DNA from: an uncultured Lachnospiraceae bacterium
Lineage (GTDB): Bacteria > Bacillota > Clostridia > Lachnospirales > Lachnospiraceae
Direction: 5' to 3'
Assembly: GCA_947175035.1 (NCBI GenBank)
Contig: CAMWLG010000024.1
Span: forward strand, 1-44,898
Length of the DNA: 44,898 nt
The notes under the pieces are model-generated. The model worked only from the letters and a program-made list of their open reading frames with translations. It had not been told where the DNA came from and made no database searches. Shown here one piece after another: positions 7,220-15,351 of the stretch. The first letter of the stretch is position 1. Each line of letters begins with the position of its first letter. A program made the position numbers and the translations under genes.

Positions 7220-8182
7220 TCAAGGATTTACAACATTTCGGGAGATCCCCTGCTGGAAAGTCCGTATATTTTCATAGACGCCCTGTACACAACGGGTACG
7301 CGCTTCCACGCTGGCCCATGCCAAATGGGGAGTTATGATCAGTTTGTTGCTGTCCATCATCTGACTTAGGGGATTGTCCGCTGTGATGGGCTCTTTCTCA
7401 ATGACGTCAAGACCTGCCGCCTGAATCTCACCCGCATTCAGGGCCTCATACAAGTCATGGTTATTCACCACGGGTCCTCTCGCCACATTGATGAGAATCG
7501 CTGTCTTTTTCATCTTAGTAAGTGCATCCTTGTTGATAAAGCTGCGGGACAGATCACTCAAAGGACAATGCAGAGAAAGAAAATCGCTCTCTGCAAGCAA
7601 AGTATCCTTATCCACTCTGGGATAATCCATACATGTACTTTTCCCCGTAATCGAATGAAATATAACCTTGCAGCCGAAGGCCGTGGCTATCTTGGCCACA
7701 CGCCTGCCAATATTGCCCATTCCCACGATGCCCCAGGTCTTGCCCGCCAACTCATAAAAGGGAATGTCAAAATTAGAAAACCTGTCTTGCGCCGCGTAAG
7801 CACCCGACTTGACATAGTTGTCATAATGGGGAAGCTTTTGGGAGAGTGCCAGTGCCAGTGTAAAAGTGTGCTGTGCCACCATGTCCGTGGAATAGTCCAC
7901 CACATTCCTCACCTGAATACCCCTGGACTTACAATATGCTAGATCGCAGTTGTCAAAACCCGTGGCCAGCTCACAGATTAATTTTACATTAGGGCAGTCC
8001 TTCAGGGACTCCTCTCTCATGGGAGCCTTATTACAGACAATAATATCCGCATCCTTCGCCCGCTCCGCAACCTCCGCGGTCGTAACTGTGTTTGGATAGA
8101 TACTTACCTCACCAAGTTCTGTAAAACAGTCAACCGGCACATCTGTGCCGGCGCTGTTTCTTTCCAATAGTACTATTTTCAT
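7220..8182 (-). CDS. D-2-hydroxyacid dehydrogenase, glycerate dehydrogenase-like
   Basis: The 320-residue enzyme has the D-isomer-specific 2-hydroxyacid dehydrogenase layout. The Rossmann NAD-binding motif is GIVGMGNIGRRVAKIA at about 145-160, the substrate-binding Arg is in INVARGPVVN, a Glu in LDVIEKEP completes the relay, and the catalytic His is in TPHLAWAS. The HLAWAS ending is typical of glycerate/hydroxypyruvate reductases, so the likely substrates are hydroxypyruvate or glyoxylate with NAD(P)H. The ATG at 8182 has a GGAG site nine bases upstream; the frame can extend to a TTG at 8197. It begins 21 bases after pgi and is probably cotranscribed with it. Confidence 0.92.
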   Translation of the reverse strand: MKIVLLERNSAGTDVPVDCFTELGEVSIYPNTVTTAEVAERAKDADIIVCNKAPMREESLKDCPNVKLICELATGFDNCDLAYCKSRGIQVRNVVDYSTDMVAQHTFTLALALSQKLPHYDNYVKSGAYAAQDRFSNFDIPFYELAGKTWGIVGMGNIGRRVAKIATAFGCKVIFHSITGKSTCMDYPRVDKDTLLAESDFLSLHCPLSDLSRSFINKDALTKMKKTAILINVARGPVVNNHDLYEALNAGEIQAAGLDVIEKEPITADNPLSQMMDSNKLIITPHLAWASVEARTRCVQGVYENIRTFQQGISRNVVNP

Positions 8183-8203
8183 GCTGTGATTCTCCAAAGC
8201 TTC

Positions 8204-9553
8204 TTACAATCTCTTCAACAATTCCTCTCTCTGTGCCTCATAACCAGGCTTGCCAAGCAAAGCAAACATATTCTTCTTGTAGCTCTCCACACCAGGCTGG
8301 TTAAAGGGATTTACTCCCAACAGATATCCGCTGACGCCGCAGGCAAACTCAAAGAAGTAGAACAGCTCGCCCAGATAGAACTCGTTTACCTCGGGAATAT
8401 TCACCACAAAATTGGGCACCTGGCCGTCAGTATGTGCCAGAATCGTACCGTTCATGGCACTCTTATTCACGAAATCAACTGTCTTTCCTGCCAGATAATT
8501 TAAACCATCCAGATCCACAGGCTCTGTACCGATAATAATCTCTTCACGGGAGGTCTCCACGTTCAGCACGGTCTCAAACATAATTCTGGCGCCATCCTGA
8601 ATAAACTGACCCATAGAATGCAGATCCGTGGTGAGATCCACGCTGGCGGGCAGCAATCCCTTCTGATCCTTGCCCTCGCTCTCGCCGTAAAGCTGTTTCC
8701 ACCACTCGCTCACATAATGCAGCGCAGGCTCGTAATTCGCCAGAATTTCCACGCTCTTGCCCTTGCGCAGCAGAATATTGCGCATTGCCGCATACTTCAA
8801 AGCGTCATTGCTCTCAAAATCATTCTCCAAAGCGCGCTTTCTTCCACTGGCAGCACCTTCCATCAGCTTGTCAATATCCGCTCCGCTGACAGCGATGGGA
8901 AGAAGTCCTACAGCCGTCAAAACAGAGAAGCGGCCACCCACATCATCGGGCACCACGAAGGTCTCATAACCCTCCTCATTGGCAAGATTCTTCAAGCTTC
9001 CCTTTGCCTTGTCGGTGGTGGCATAGATTCTCTTGGCTGCGCCTTCCTTGCCATACTTCTCCTCAAGCTTTGCCTTAAACACGCGGAACGCAATCGCGGG
9101 CTCGGTGGTGGTGCCGGACTTAGAAATCATATTGATGGAGAAATCCCTGTCTCCCACAACATCCATCAGATGCTTTAAATATGTAGAGCTTATGGAATTC
9201 CCACAGAAATAAATCTCGGGGGACTTGCGTACACTCTTGTCCACCACATTATAAAAACTATGGCTCAGGAATTCAATCGCAGCTCTCGCTCCCAGATAGG
9301 AACCGCCGATACCGATCACCAACAAAACCTCGGAATCATTCTGAATCTTCTTAGCTGCCTCTTTGATACGTGCAAACTCTTCTTTGTCATAATCCACGGG
9401 AAGATCAATCCATCCCAAAAAATCATTGCCGGCTCCGTTTTTAGACACCAATACATCCTTTGCGTCCAGAGTCAGCTTCTTCATGTAGCCGATTTCTTCC
9501 TCAGAGATAAAGGAAGCCGTCTTAGAATAGTCAAATGTAACCTGTTTGCTCAT
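8204..9553 (-). CDS. pgi: glucose-6-phosphate isomerase
   Basis: The 449-residue protein interconverts glucose-6-phosphate and fructose-6-phosphate in glycolysis and gluconeogenesis. It shows two SIS-type domains, with [14 protein letters not shown] (about 80-95) and [17 protein letters not shown] (about 140-156), then [14 protein letters not shown] and a [12 protein letters not shown] segment. The length matches the shorter bacterial form found in Bacillota. The start at 9553 has AAGGAG 8 bases upstream; the frame extends 28 codons further without conserved sequence. It has its own promoter (9628-9656) and reads into the dehydrogenase gene. Confidence 0.96.
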   Translation of the reverse strand: MSKQVTFDYSKTASFISEEEIGYMKKLTLDAKDVLVSKNGAGNDFLGWIDLPVDYDKEEFARIKEAAKKIQNDSEVLLVIGIGGSYLGARAAIEFLSHSFYNVVDKSVRKSPEIYFCGNSISSTYLKHLMDVVGDRDFSINMISKSGTTTEPAIAFRVFKAKLEEKYGKEGAAKRIYATTDKAKGSLKNLANEEGYETFVVPDDVGGRFSVLTAVGLLPIAVSGADIDKLMEGAASGRKRALENDFESNDALKYAAMRNILLRKGKSVEILANYEPALHYVSEWWKQLYGESEGKDQKGLLPASVDLTTDLHSMGQFIQDGARIMFETVLNVETSREEIIIGTEPVDLDGLNYLAGKTVDFVNKSAMNGTILAHTDGQVPNFVVNIPEVNEFYLGELFYFFEFACGVSGYLLGVNPFNQPGVESYKKNMFALLGKPGYEAQREELLKRL

Positions 9554-9627
9554 AGCTTTACTCCTTTTCCATTTATTGTACGCGGTAAATATGGTTTCCC
9601 AATTTATGCCACGCCTACTCTTCCCTA

Positions 9628-9656
9628 AGTTTAGCAAAATTGTACAATAAATTCAA
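9628..9656 (-). promoter_or_regulatory. sigma-A promoter of pgi
   Basis: On the minus strand TTGAAT is followed after exactly 17 bases by TAAACT, which is preceded by TGC (extended -10). The spacer holds the perfect palindrome ATTGTACAAT (9639-9648), a possible operator. The promoter lies about 75 bases upstream of the pgi start. Confidence 0.65.
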
Positions 9657-9684
9657 GATGTCAGAGGAATTTTCAGTAAACAGT

Positions 9685-10494
9685 TCAACAAAATTCCTTA
9701 ATGAGGGCCTCTAATTCCTCATCCGTAATGCGGAAAGAGTCGGATGGGTCAGAGGACATATCCAGTTTGGTTTCCTGTTCCTCCATAGCATGATCGTCCT
9801 GTTCTGCCATGGGTGTCGTGTCCGCCACCTCCGGGGCGCGGTTGGCAAAGGGCATAATCTCCACGGTGCGCCGGTTCTTACGACCGCCTGTCTCCATGGG
9901 AACCGTTTGTCTGCTCCGACGGCTGCCGCCAGCCGCCTCTCCGTAAAGCATCTCTATATCGCTTTCTGTCACACCCATGCGGGCAGAGAGGTGATTCTCC
10001 AAATAGTCCACCAGATTGACTTTCAATATACGTTTCCTGCCCTTGACATCCACCACAGCAGAAATAGAAAAATACATATATAACCCCAGAAAACTCACAA
10101 TATAAAATGGCAGAACCTCTCCCAAGGTCAAACCTTTCGCAATATTCTTACAGATGCCGATCCCTGCGAAAATCACGGAAACCAACATGCTCTGTCCCGC
10201 CAGATGATAAAGGGTCTCAAAAGAAAAAGGCCCCCATGCCAGCCTGTTGAGGAACTTGTCCACAAATATGGGAATGTTCGCCACACCATGATTGAGCTGG
10301 TAGCAATTGGCAAATTTCAACTTGCATTGCTTTAATAGCTTATTGTCCGTTGTCGCCATATTGTCCGCTTCCTTTATCATATTCTGATACAGGAAGCCCA
10401 ATAGAATCTGTGTAAAAACGCTTAGAAACAAAAATAGAAAGATCCCCGTGCTGATCACCGGATTCCTTGAAAAAGCTTTCATAAAGTCTATCAT
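9685..10494 (-). CDS. membrane protein of unknown function with acidic cytoplasmic tail
   Basis: The 269-residue protein has an N-terminal membrane helix (about 14-36), then an extracytoplasmic-looking stretch of about 55 residues with two cysteines, two or three further helices (about 95-150), and a long polar tail from about residue 160. The tail has an Arg-rich patch and ends very acidic (TDEELEALIKEF). A GGGGGAAG site precedes ATG 10494. It lies directly upstream of pgi on the same strand but is separated from it by the pgi promoter. I do not recognise a characterised family; it looks like an uncharacterised clostridial membrane protein. Confidence 0.75.
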   Translation of the reverse strand: MIDFMKAFSRNPVISTGIFLFLFLSVFTQILLGFLYQNMIKEADNMATTDNKLLKQCKLKFANCYQLNHGVANIPIFVDKFLNRLAWGPFSFETLYHLAGQSMLVSVIFAGIGICKNIAKGLTLGEVLPFYIVSFLGLYMYFSISAVVDVKGRKRILKVNLVDYLENHLSARMGVTESDIEMLYGEAAGGSRRSRQTVPMETGGRKNRRTVEIMPFANRAPEVADTTPMAEQDDHAMEEQETKLDMSSDPSDSFRITDEELEALIKEFC

Positions 10495-10615
10495 ATTCTT
10501 CCCCCGCTTTCGTCAATTTTGGCTTCAAATTCTTGGCATCAAAGTAATTATATCGCATCATCAGCCAAATCTGAACACAATCACATCGCCATATTGTGCG
10601 GGAACCTTTGCTTTT

Positions 10616-13066
10616 TCAACGGATTCTGTCCTTTATCGACAGAGCATTTGTCAATCGATACATTCTTGCCACAATGTCATCAATTTGAGTCACGAAATCC
10701 TTCGTGTCCTTTTTTCCATGCCCTGCCTTACATATGCCTGCAATCTCAATATGATCCGCATTATCCTGATCAAACAGGGGAATATTTAGTTTATTCAACA
10801 CATGGGTGGAAATGCTGGTGGGATTCATATAACCTTTCACACAATCTGCCACATAGGTGGAACTGAGTATTCCACAAAGATAATACGCTTCCATCTCATT
10901 ATCCAAACCGACATACATTACCTTTTCATTTGGAATCAGCATTTTCTTTCCCAGATATCTGTCGTTTACCGTGCTGATGACCGCGCACACAAATTCCTTG
11001 GCAATATATCTCCAGACCACTTTATAAGGAGCAAATGTGTAATCCCCCACGCGTAAAACCGCATGGAACTCCTGCCGCTGGATATCCTTTTCCCATCCAG
11101 CAAAACCTTTTCTGCTGTCCAAAGCATCTTTAAACTTCAACAGGTACTCAAATGTGCCGGGCACCTCAGACTTCATTATTTCTTGTGGTACAGGCCACAT
11201 TTTCGTCTCAATCGTATGTGGGCAAAGCAAAAAGGTATCATATGTGACGTTCCATCTTTTGATGTCACTTCCCTTTAACATGGGAAAAACATAAGTCTTT
11301 TCAATATCTGCCGAGACAGAAGCAACCTTGCGCTTTGCTCTCTCTACCAGATTTGACACCCTTACCGTCTCACCGTGATCCGCTTCCACCTTTAGCCAGT
11401 ATACCGCATTTGCCCCGCCTGTAAACACGCCCGTGCGTGCCTTGTATTCGTTAGTTCCGAGAATCTTTGACATCACCTCATGACAGTCCCTTGCACCCGT
11501 CACCCATATGGAAGTGATATCACCCTCGACTGCGGGCATGGCTTCCTGTTCCTGTATGGTCATCTGGTTCAACACTTCATTCAGCCCAGAATAATCCGTA
11601 AAAGAACCCTTTTTCTCCCATAAAAAATAAGGGACGGGATAAACGTTTTCTTCGCCCTTCCTCGCAAAAAATAAAGCCGTACTGTTGACAGCACCATCAA
11701 AGGCCTTAAATTTTGACAGATCATCCACCCTGAGCACTCTGACCGGCGTGTCCTCCTTGATTCGAAATCGCCTGAATCCCACTCCGTTTTGAACCGACTT
11801 GAACATGCCCTGACGGACGACAAACCCCAAAACCCCTTGATCTTTCAGGAGCACATCCATGACAATGTATGTGATAAGTACAGAGATATCCTCCTTTGAG
11901 AAGCTTAGGCTTCTACCCTTTGCCGAGAACAAATGATAATCTACCCACTTATGCTGAGAGCTGATCCTATATTTTTCCGGCATATATTCCCAATTCACCC
12001 AGGGCGGATTGCCGATGATAGCATCGAATTTCTCAAGCTGCCCAATAATATTTCTATCATTCATGATCCGGTTCTTTATCGCCTGGGCAGGGTCGTCCCC
12101 ATCGGAAAAGTTCAGTGCTTCGGCATCCCCATCCTCTCCGATTCGCACCACATCCACATTGTAAACAGGCAGTGAAATAACAGAATCCGGTTGCAGTAAA
12201 TCAAGCACGGCCAACAAATAATTGGTCTTTGCCGTCAATACCGCCAGTGGATTGATATCAAAACCATAGACGGTTTTTATGATTTCTTCCAGACCAACTC
12301 CCGTTTCCCGCTTTTCCATAATCGCTTTGAAGAGAAAGGTTCCCGAGCCACAGGTTGGGTCGATGAAAGACGCTGTTTTGATGTTGACCTTCCCTGAGCT
12401 GCATACCTCCTTCAATGTCATCTCAGCCATCCAATCCGGCGTGTAATACTCGCCTAGCGCATGCCTTAATTCTTTGGGAATCACCGCCTCGTACATCTGC
12501 TTCATATAATCGAAATTGTTCTTTTTTACAAAATCATCCACTTCCATATCCTTTGAATACCTATGGACTGAATGAATGATTTTCCCCATCACCCCGTCAA
12601 AACCTGACGCCATCTCGAACACCGGCCAACAATACCAATCCTCGTAAATATAATTTTGGACTCCGACTCTCTTGGCATACCTGCCCAGTATGATATCTTC
12701 ATGGTTCATTTCATCATCACTACCTGTCAATATCTGCTTCATCACGCATTTAATTAACAGGCTAAAATATGTTTGCACGGAGAAAAACAACAATTGTATT
12801 TCTTCCACCCATTTTTCCTGGGAAAATGAAATCCCATACCTCGTGAACAACTGTGATGGTTTTAGTTTGTTGTTGCTGGAAATATTGGAATTGACATCTC
12901 CATAGATATAGCGGAATTCTTCCTTCCATGCCTCAATTATTTTGCGGGTTTTGGGCGATGGCGTATTGAGAAATGTATAGATATCATGTATAAGATTTTT
13001 TGATTCATTGCACAAATCTGAACGAGGGTCTCTTAAGTCAGTACAAAGCATACATAAATCTATCAC
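10616..13066 (-). CDS. N6-adenine DNA methyltransferase with C-terminal target-recognition region
   Basis: The 816-residue protein has the amino-methyltransferase order of motifs: helical N-terminus, GEYYTPDWMAE (about 205-215), SAM-binding motif I DPTCGSGTFL (236-245), GFDINPLAV (268-276) and catalytic motif IV NPPW (353-356), followed by a roughly 400-residue C-terminal part resembling TaqI/Eco57I-type specificity domains. It should methylate adenine N6 in a specific DNA sequence. The start is GTG 13066, because AGGAGG lies 8 bases before it; an upstream in-frame GTG at 13090 has no site. No PD-(D/E)XK nuclease motif was seen in the protein and no endonuclease gene is adjacent. It follows kptA by 39 bases on the same strand. 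Confidence 0.88.
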   Translation of the reverse strand: MIDLCMLCTDLRDPRSDLCNESKNLIHDIYTFLNTPSPKTRKIIEAWKEEFRYIYGDVNSNISSNNKLKPSQLFTRYGISFSQEKWVEEIQLLFFSVQTYFSLLIKCVMKQILTGSDDEMNHEDIILGRYAKRVGVQNYIYEDWYCWPVFEMASGFDGVMGKIIHSVHRYSKDMEVDDFVKKNNFDYMKQMYEAVIPKELRHALGEYYTPDWMAEMTLKEVCSSGKVNIKTASFIDPTCGSGTFLFKAIMEKRETGVGLEEIIKTVYGFDINPLAVLTAKTNYLLAVLDLLQPDSVISLPVYNVDVVRIGEDGDAEALNFSDGDDPAQAIKNRIMNDRNIIGQLEKFDAIIGNPPWVNWEYMPEKYRISSQHKWVDYHLFSAKGRSLSFSKEDISVLITYIVMDVLLKDQGVLGFVVRQGMFKSVQNGVGFRRFRIKEDTPVRVLRVDDLSKFKAFDGAVNSTALFFARKGEENVYPVPYFLWEKKGSFTDYSGLNEVLNQMTIQEQEAMPAVEGDITSIWVTGARDCHEVMSKILGTNEYKARTGVFTGGANAVYWLKVEADHGETVRVSNLVERAKRKVASVSADIEKTYVFPMLKGSDIKRWNVTYDTFLLCPHTIETKMWPVPQEIMKSEVPGTFEYLLKFKDALDSRKGFAGWEKDIQRQEFHAVLRVGDYTFAPYKVVWRYIAKEFVCAVISTVNDRYLGKKMLIPNEKVMYVGLDNEMEAYYLCGILSSTYVADCVKGYMNPTSISTHVLNKLNIPLFDQDNADHIEIAGICKAGHGKKDTKDFVTQIDDIVARMYRLTNALSIKDRIR

Positions 13067-13105
13067 TTGCGATCCCTCCTGTGAATTCACCCTTTTCTAT
13101 CTACA

Positions 13106-13639
13106 TCAAATCTTCTCTAAATACTTCACCGGAACTTCCTTTGTAAGCCATACACCATTTTTCGACAAGAAAAATTTGTAACTATCCTTATACATGTCTC
13201 CTGCCTTGACCTTATAGAGAACCGGCTTACCATGGCGTTTCCCCACATTCGTTGCCGTTTCTTCATCTTTGGATAAATGCACATACAACCTGCTCTTAGG
13301 AATCAGCCCCTGCTTGTCTATGGAAGAAACAAATTTTTCACCTGTGCCATGCCATAATTCCGCCGGCGGCTCCGCTTCATCTAATTCCACATCAACGGGA
13401 ATAGAATGTCCCTGATTCGCCCTGATCAAAGTTTTATCTTCATTAAAAGAATATCTCTGCTTGTTATCCGTGCGGACAATTTCTTCTAAGATATCCATAT
13501 TAAATTTATGGGTCTTGGCAATGCCTGCAATCAACTCATCAACATTAGCCCAGCCATGTTCATCCAGGCTGATTCCAATTGCTTCGGGCTTATGACGCAA
13601 AATCAAACTCATAAATTTACTTGTATCTGTGAAACTCAT
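13106..13639 (-). CDS. kptA: RNA 2'-phosphotransferase (KptA/Tpt1)
   Basis: The 177-residue protein matches KptA/Tpt1 in length. The family transfers an internal RNA 2'-phosphate to NAD+, giving ADP-ribose 1'',2''-cyclic phosphate and nicotinamide. The tetrad positions are visible: Arg15-His16 in LILRHKPE, Arg73 in IRANQGHS, and Arg135 in VGKRHGKPV; LWHGTG and YVHLSKD are further conserved blocks. AGGAAGGTGAT lies upstream of ATG 13639. In bacteria the substrate is unknown, because tRNA splicing of the eukaryotic type is absent. It is the first gene of a two-gene unit with the DNA methyltransferase. Confidence 0.93.
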   Translation of the reverse strand: MSFTDTSKFMSLILRHKPEAIGISLDEHGWANVDELIAGIAKTHKFNMDILEEIVRTDNKQRYSFNEDKTLIRANQGHSIPVDVELDEAEPPAELWHGTGEKFVSSIDKQGLIPKSRLYVHLSKDEETATNVGKRHGKPVLYKVKAGDMYKDSYKFFLSKNGVWLTKEVPVKYLEKI

Positions 13640-13683
13640 TTAATCACCTTCCTAATCCAATCACACAACTTGTCATTTTTCTC

Positions 13684-13712
13684 ATCATACCACATAATGA
13701 GAAGATTGTCTC
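13684..13712 (-). promoter_or_regulatory. promoter of the kptA-methyltransferase unit
   Basis: On the minus strand GAGACA and TATGAT are separated by 17 bases, and the -10 is preceded by TGG, an extended -10. Transcription would start about 40 bases before kptA. It lies in the same 222-base region as the WYL promoter, which points the other way. Confidence 0.5.
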
Positions 13713-13771
13713 CTATCATTTCTCCCATGAAAAGCATACAAAAGTAAAAGTCAGGCTTCCACATATTTTGC

Positions 13772-13800
13772 TTGAACCACAAAAGATAAGTACGTATAAT
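13772..13800 (+). promoter_or_regulatory. sigma-A promoter of the WYL-ClbS-radical SAM operon
   Basis: TTGAAC (13772-13777) and a consensus TATAAT (13795-13800) are exactly 17 bases apart. The -10 is 61 bases before the WYL gene start. No strong dyad was noticed across it. Confidence 0.72.
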
Positions 13801-13861
13801 AAAACCTGACATACCTTGTCAAGTTTTAAGTGCTATTCTATTGTGAAAGGAAGAAATGTAA

Positions 13862-14758
13862 ATGCAGGAAAGCAGGCTATTTAAGATTTTATACTATTTG
13901 CTTGATAAGGGACAGGCTACAGCTCCAGAATTAGCGGAAAAGTTTGAGGTATCCGTGAGAACGATTTATAGAGATATTGATGCTTTAAGCGGAGCAGGTA
14001 TTCCCATCTATGCAGAAGCGGGCAGAAATGGCGGCATTCATTTGATGAATGATTTTGTTTTGGATAAAGCCGTATTGTCCGAACGAGAAAAACGGGAAAT
14101 TCTTACAGCCTTACAAAGCATAAATGCTGCGCAAAATATCAATAGCAGCCAAACATTACAGAAACTCTCTGCAATATTCAATCTCAATTCGGAGAATTGG
14201 CTTGAAGTGGATTTTTCAGGATGGGGAAACAGCGAATTTGACAATAAAAAATTTGAGTTACTGAAATCGGCGGTAATCCAGTGTAAAAATGTCAAAATTC
14301 ATTATGCAAATTCCTACGGGATCATAAGCGAAAGAATCGTGCAGCCATGTAAACTTACTTACAAATCAAAGGCATGGTATTTGAAGGCGTTTTGCACAGA
14401 AAAACAAGACTGGCGGATTTTCAAGCTAAATCGTATTTTGGATCTGGAAATTTTGAATGAAAGTTTTCCACGTCGAAGTTATCCAAAACCAACGGAGACT
14501 TATGAGAGAGAATACAATCAAATAACACTTCGTTTCCCGAAAGAAATGGCATATCGCGTATATGATGAATTTGATGAAACACAGATACAGCATCAGGAAA
14601 ACGGTGATATCATCGCTTCTGCAAATATGCCTGAAGATTCGTGGCTGATAAGTTTTCTGCTCTCATTCGGAGCGAAGGTGGAAATAATTTCTCCGATCTA
14701 TCTGAAAGATGTTTTGGCGGAGCAGGGGAAATTGATATATGAAAAAAACAAATCTTGA
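13862..14758 (+). CDS. HTH-WYL transcriptional regulator (YafY type)
   Basis: The 298-residue protein starts with a winged helix (residues 1-60; ATAPELAEKFEVSVRTIYRDI) of the HTH_11/DeoR-like kind. Next is a linker, a WYL domain at about 135-210 (KVKIHYANSYG is replaced here by NVKIHYANSYG; the core reads AWYLKAFC and RIFKLNRI), and a C-terminal WCX-like extension ending near 295. WYL regulators sense nucleic-acid or nucleotide signals and often control DNA-damage or defence genes. AAAGGAAG precedes the ATG. It heads an operon with the ClbS-like and radical SAM genes and is divergent from kptA. Confidence 0.9.
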   Translation: MQESRLFKILYYLLDKGQATAPELAEKFEVSVRTIYRDIDALSGAGIPIYAEAGRNGGIHLMNDFVLDKAVLSEREKREILTALQSINAAQNINSSQTLQKLSAIFNLNSENWLEVDFSGWGNSEFDNKKFELLKSAVIQCKNVKIHYANSYGIISERIVQPCKLTYKSKAWYLKAFCTEKQDWRIFKLNRILDLEILNESFPRRSYPKPTETYEREYNQITLRFPKEMAYRVYDEFDETQIQHQENGDIIASANMPEDSWLISFLLSFGAKVEIISPIYLKDVLAEQGKLIYEKNKS

Positions 14759-14798
14759 CATCACCTAATCTATTACACTCAGAAAGGAAAAGATCAAC

Positions 14799-15341
14799 AT
14801 GGGAAGACCAACAACCAAAGCAGACTTATTAACCGCAGCAGCCGAAAACTATGAAAAATTGAATGCTCTTATTGCAGGAATGACAGAAAAAGAGCTCAGT
14901 ACGCCTTTTGATTTTTCGGATAGTGCATCGAAGAAAGAAGCCCATTGGAAAAGAGATAAAAACCTTCGTGATATTTTAGTCCATCTTTATGAATGGCATC
15001 AGCTTTTGCTGAACTGGGTAGAAGCAAATCAAAACGGTGATCACAAACCGTTTCTCCCAAGGCCCTATAACTGGAAAACATACGGAAAATTGAATGAGGA
15101 ATTCTGGAGAAAACACCAGAATACATCATTAGACGATGCAAGGGACATGCTTCAAAAATCCCACGCTGAAGTCATGAAATTGGCCGAAACCTTCTCAAAT
15201 GAAGAACTGTTTTCCAAAGGGGTTTATAGCTGGGTTGGGGGAAGCGTTTTAGGTTCCTACTTTGTCAGCAATACGTCAAGCCATTACGATTGGGCTATGA
15301 AGAAGCTGAAAGCACATAAGAAGAATTGTGCCAACACATGA
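14799..15341 (+). CDS. ClbS/DfsB-family protein (DUF1706)
   Basis: The 180-residue protein begins MGRPTTKADLLTAAAENYEKL and continues as a DinB-like four-helix bundle, with RDILVHLYEWHQLLLNW, FLPRPYNWKTYGKLNEEFW and a C-terminal SHYDWAMKKLKAH. ClbS of colibactin producers is a cyclopropane hydrolase that protects DNA by inactivating colibactin; DfsB and most homologues are uncharacterised. The conserved N-terminal GRPTTK and central W/Y-rich segments support membership. AGAAAGG precedes the start. It lies 40 bases after the WYL gene and 10 bases before the radical SAM gene, so all three are likely cotranscribed. Confidence 0.9.
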   Translation: MGRPTTKADLLTAAAENYEKLNALIAGMTEKELSTPFDFSDSASKKEAHWKRDKNLRDILVHLYEWHQLLLNWVEANQNGDHKPFLPRPYNWKTYGKLNEEFWRKHQNTSLDDARDMLQKSHAEVMKLAETFSNEELFSKGVYSWVGGSVLGSYFVSNTSSHYDWAMKKLKAHKKNCANT

Positions 15342-15351
15342 GGGGGATAAA

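Noticed and set aside
10340..10561. 73-residue minus-strand ORF starting MMRYNYFDAKN
   Set aside because: It overlaps the start of the membrane protein gene out of frame, and its start has no ribosome site, whereas the membrane gene has GGGGGAAG.
10616..13066. complete type IIG restriction-modification enzyme
   Set aside because: No PD-(D/E)XK or other nuclease motif was found in the N-terminal 200 residues or C-terminal part, so only the methyltransferase activity is claimed.
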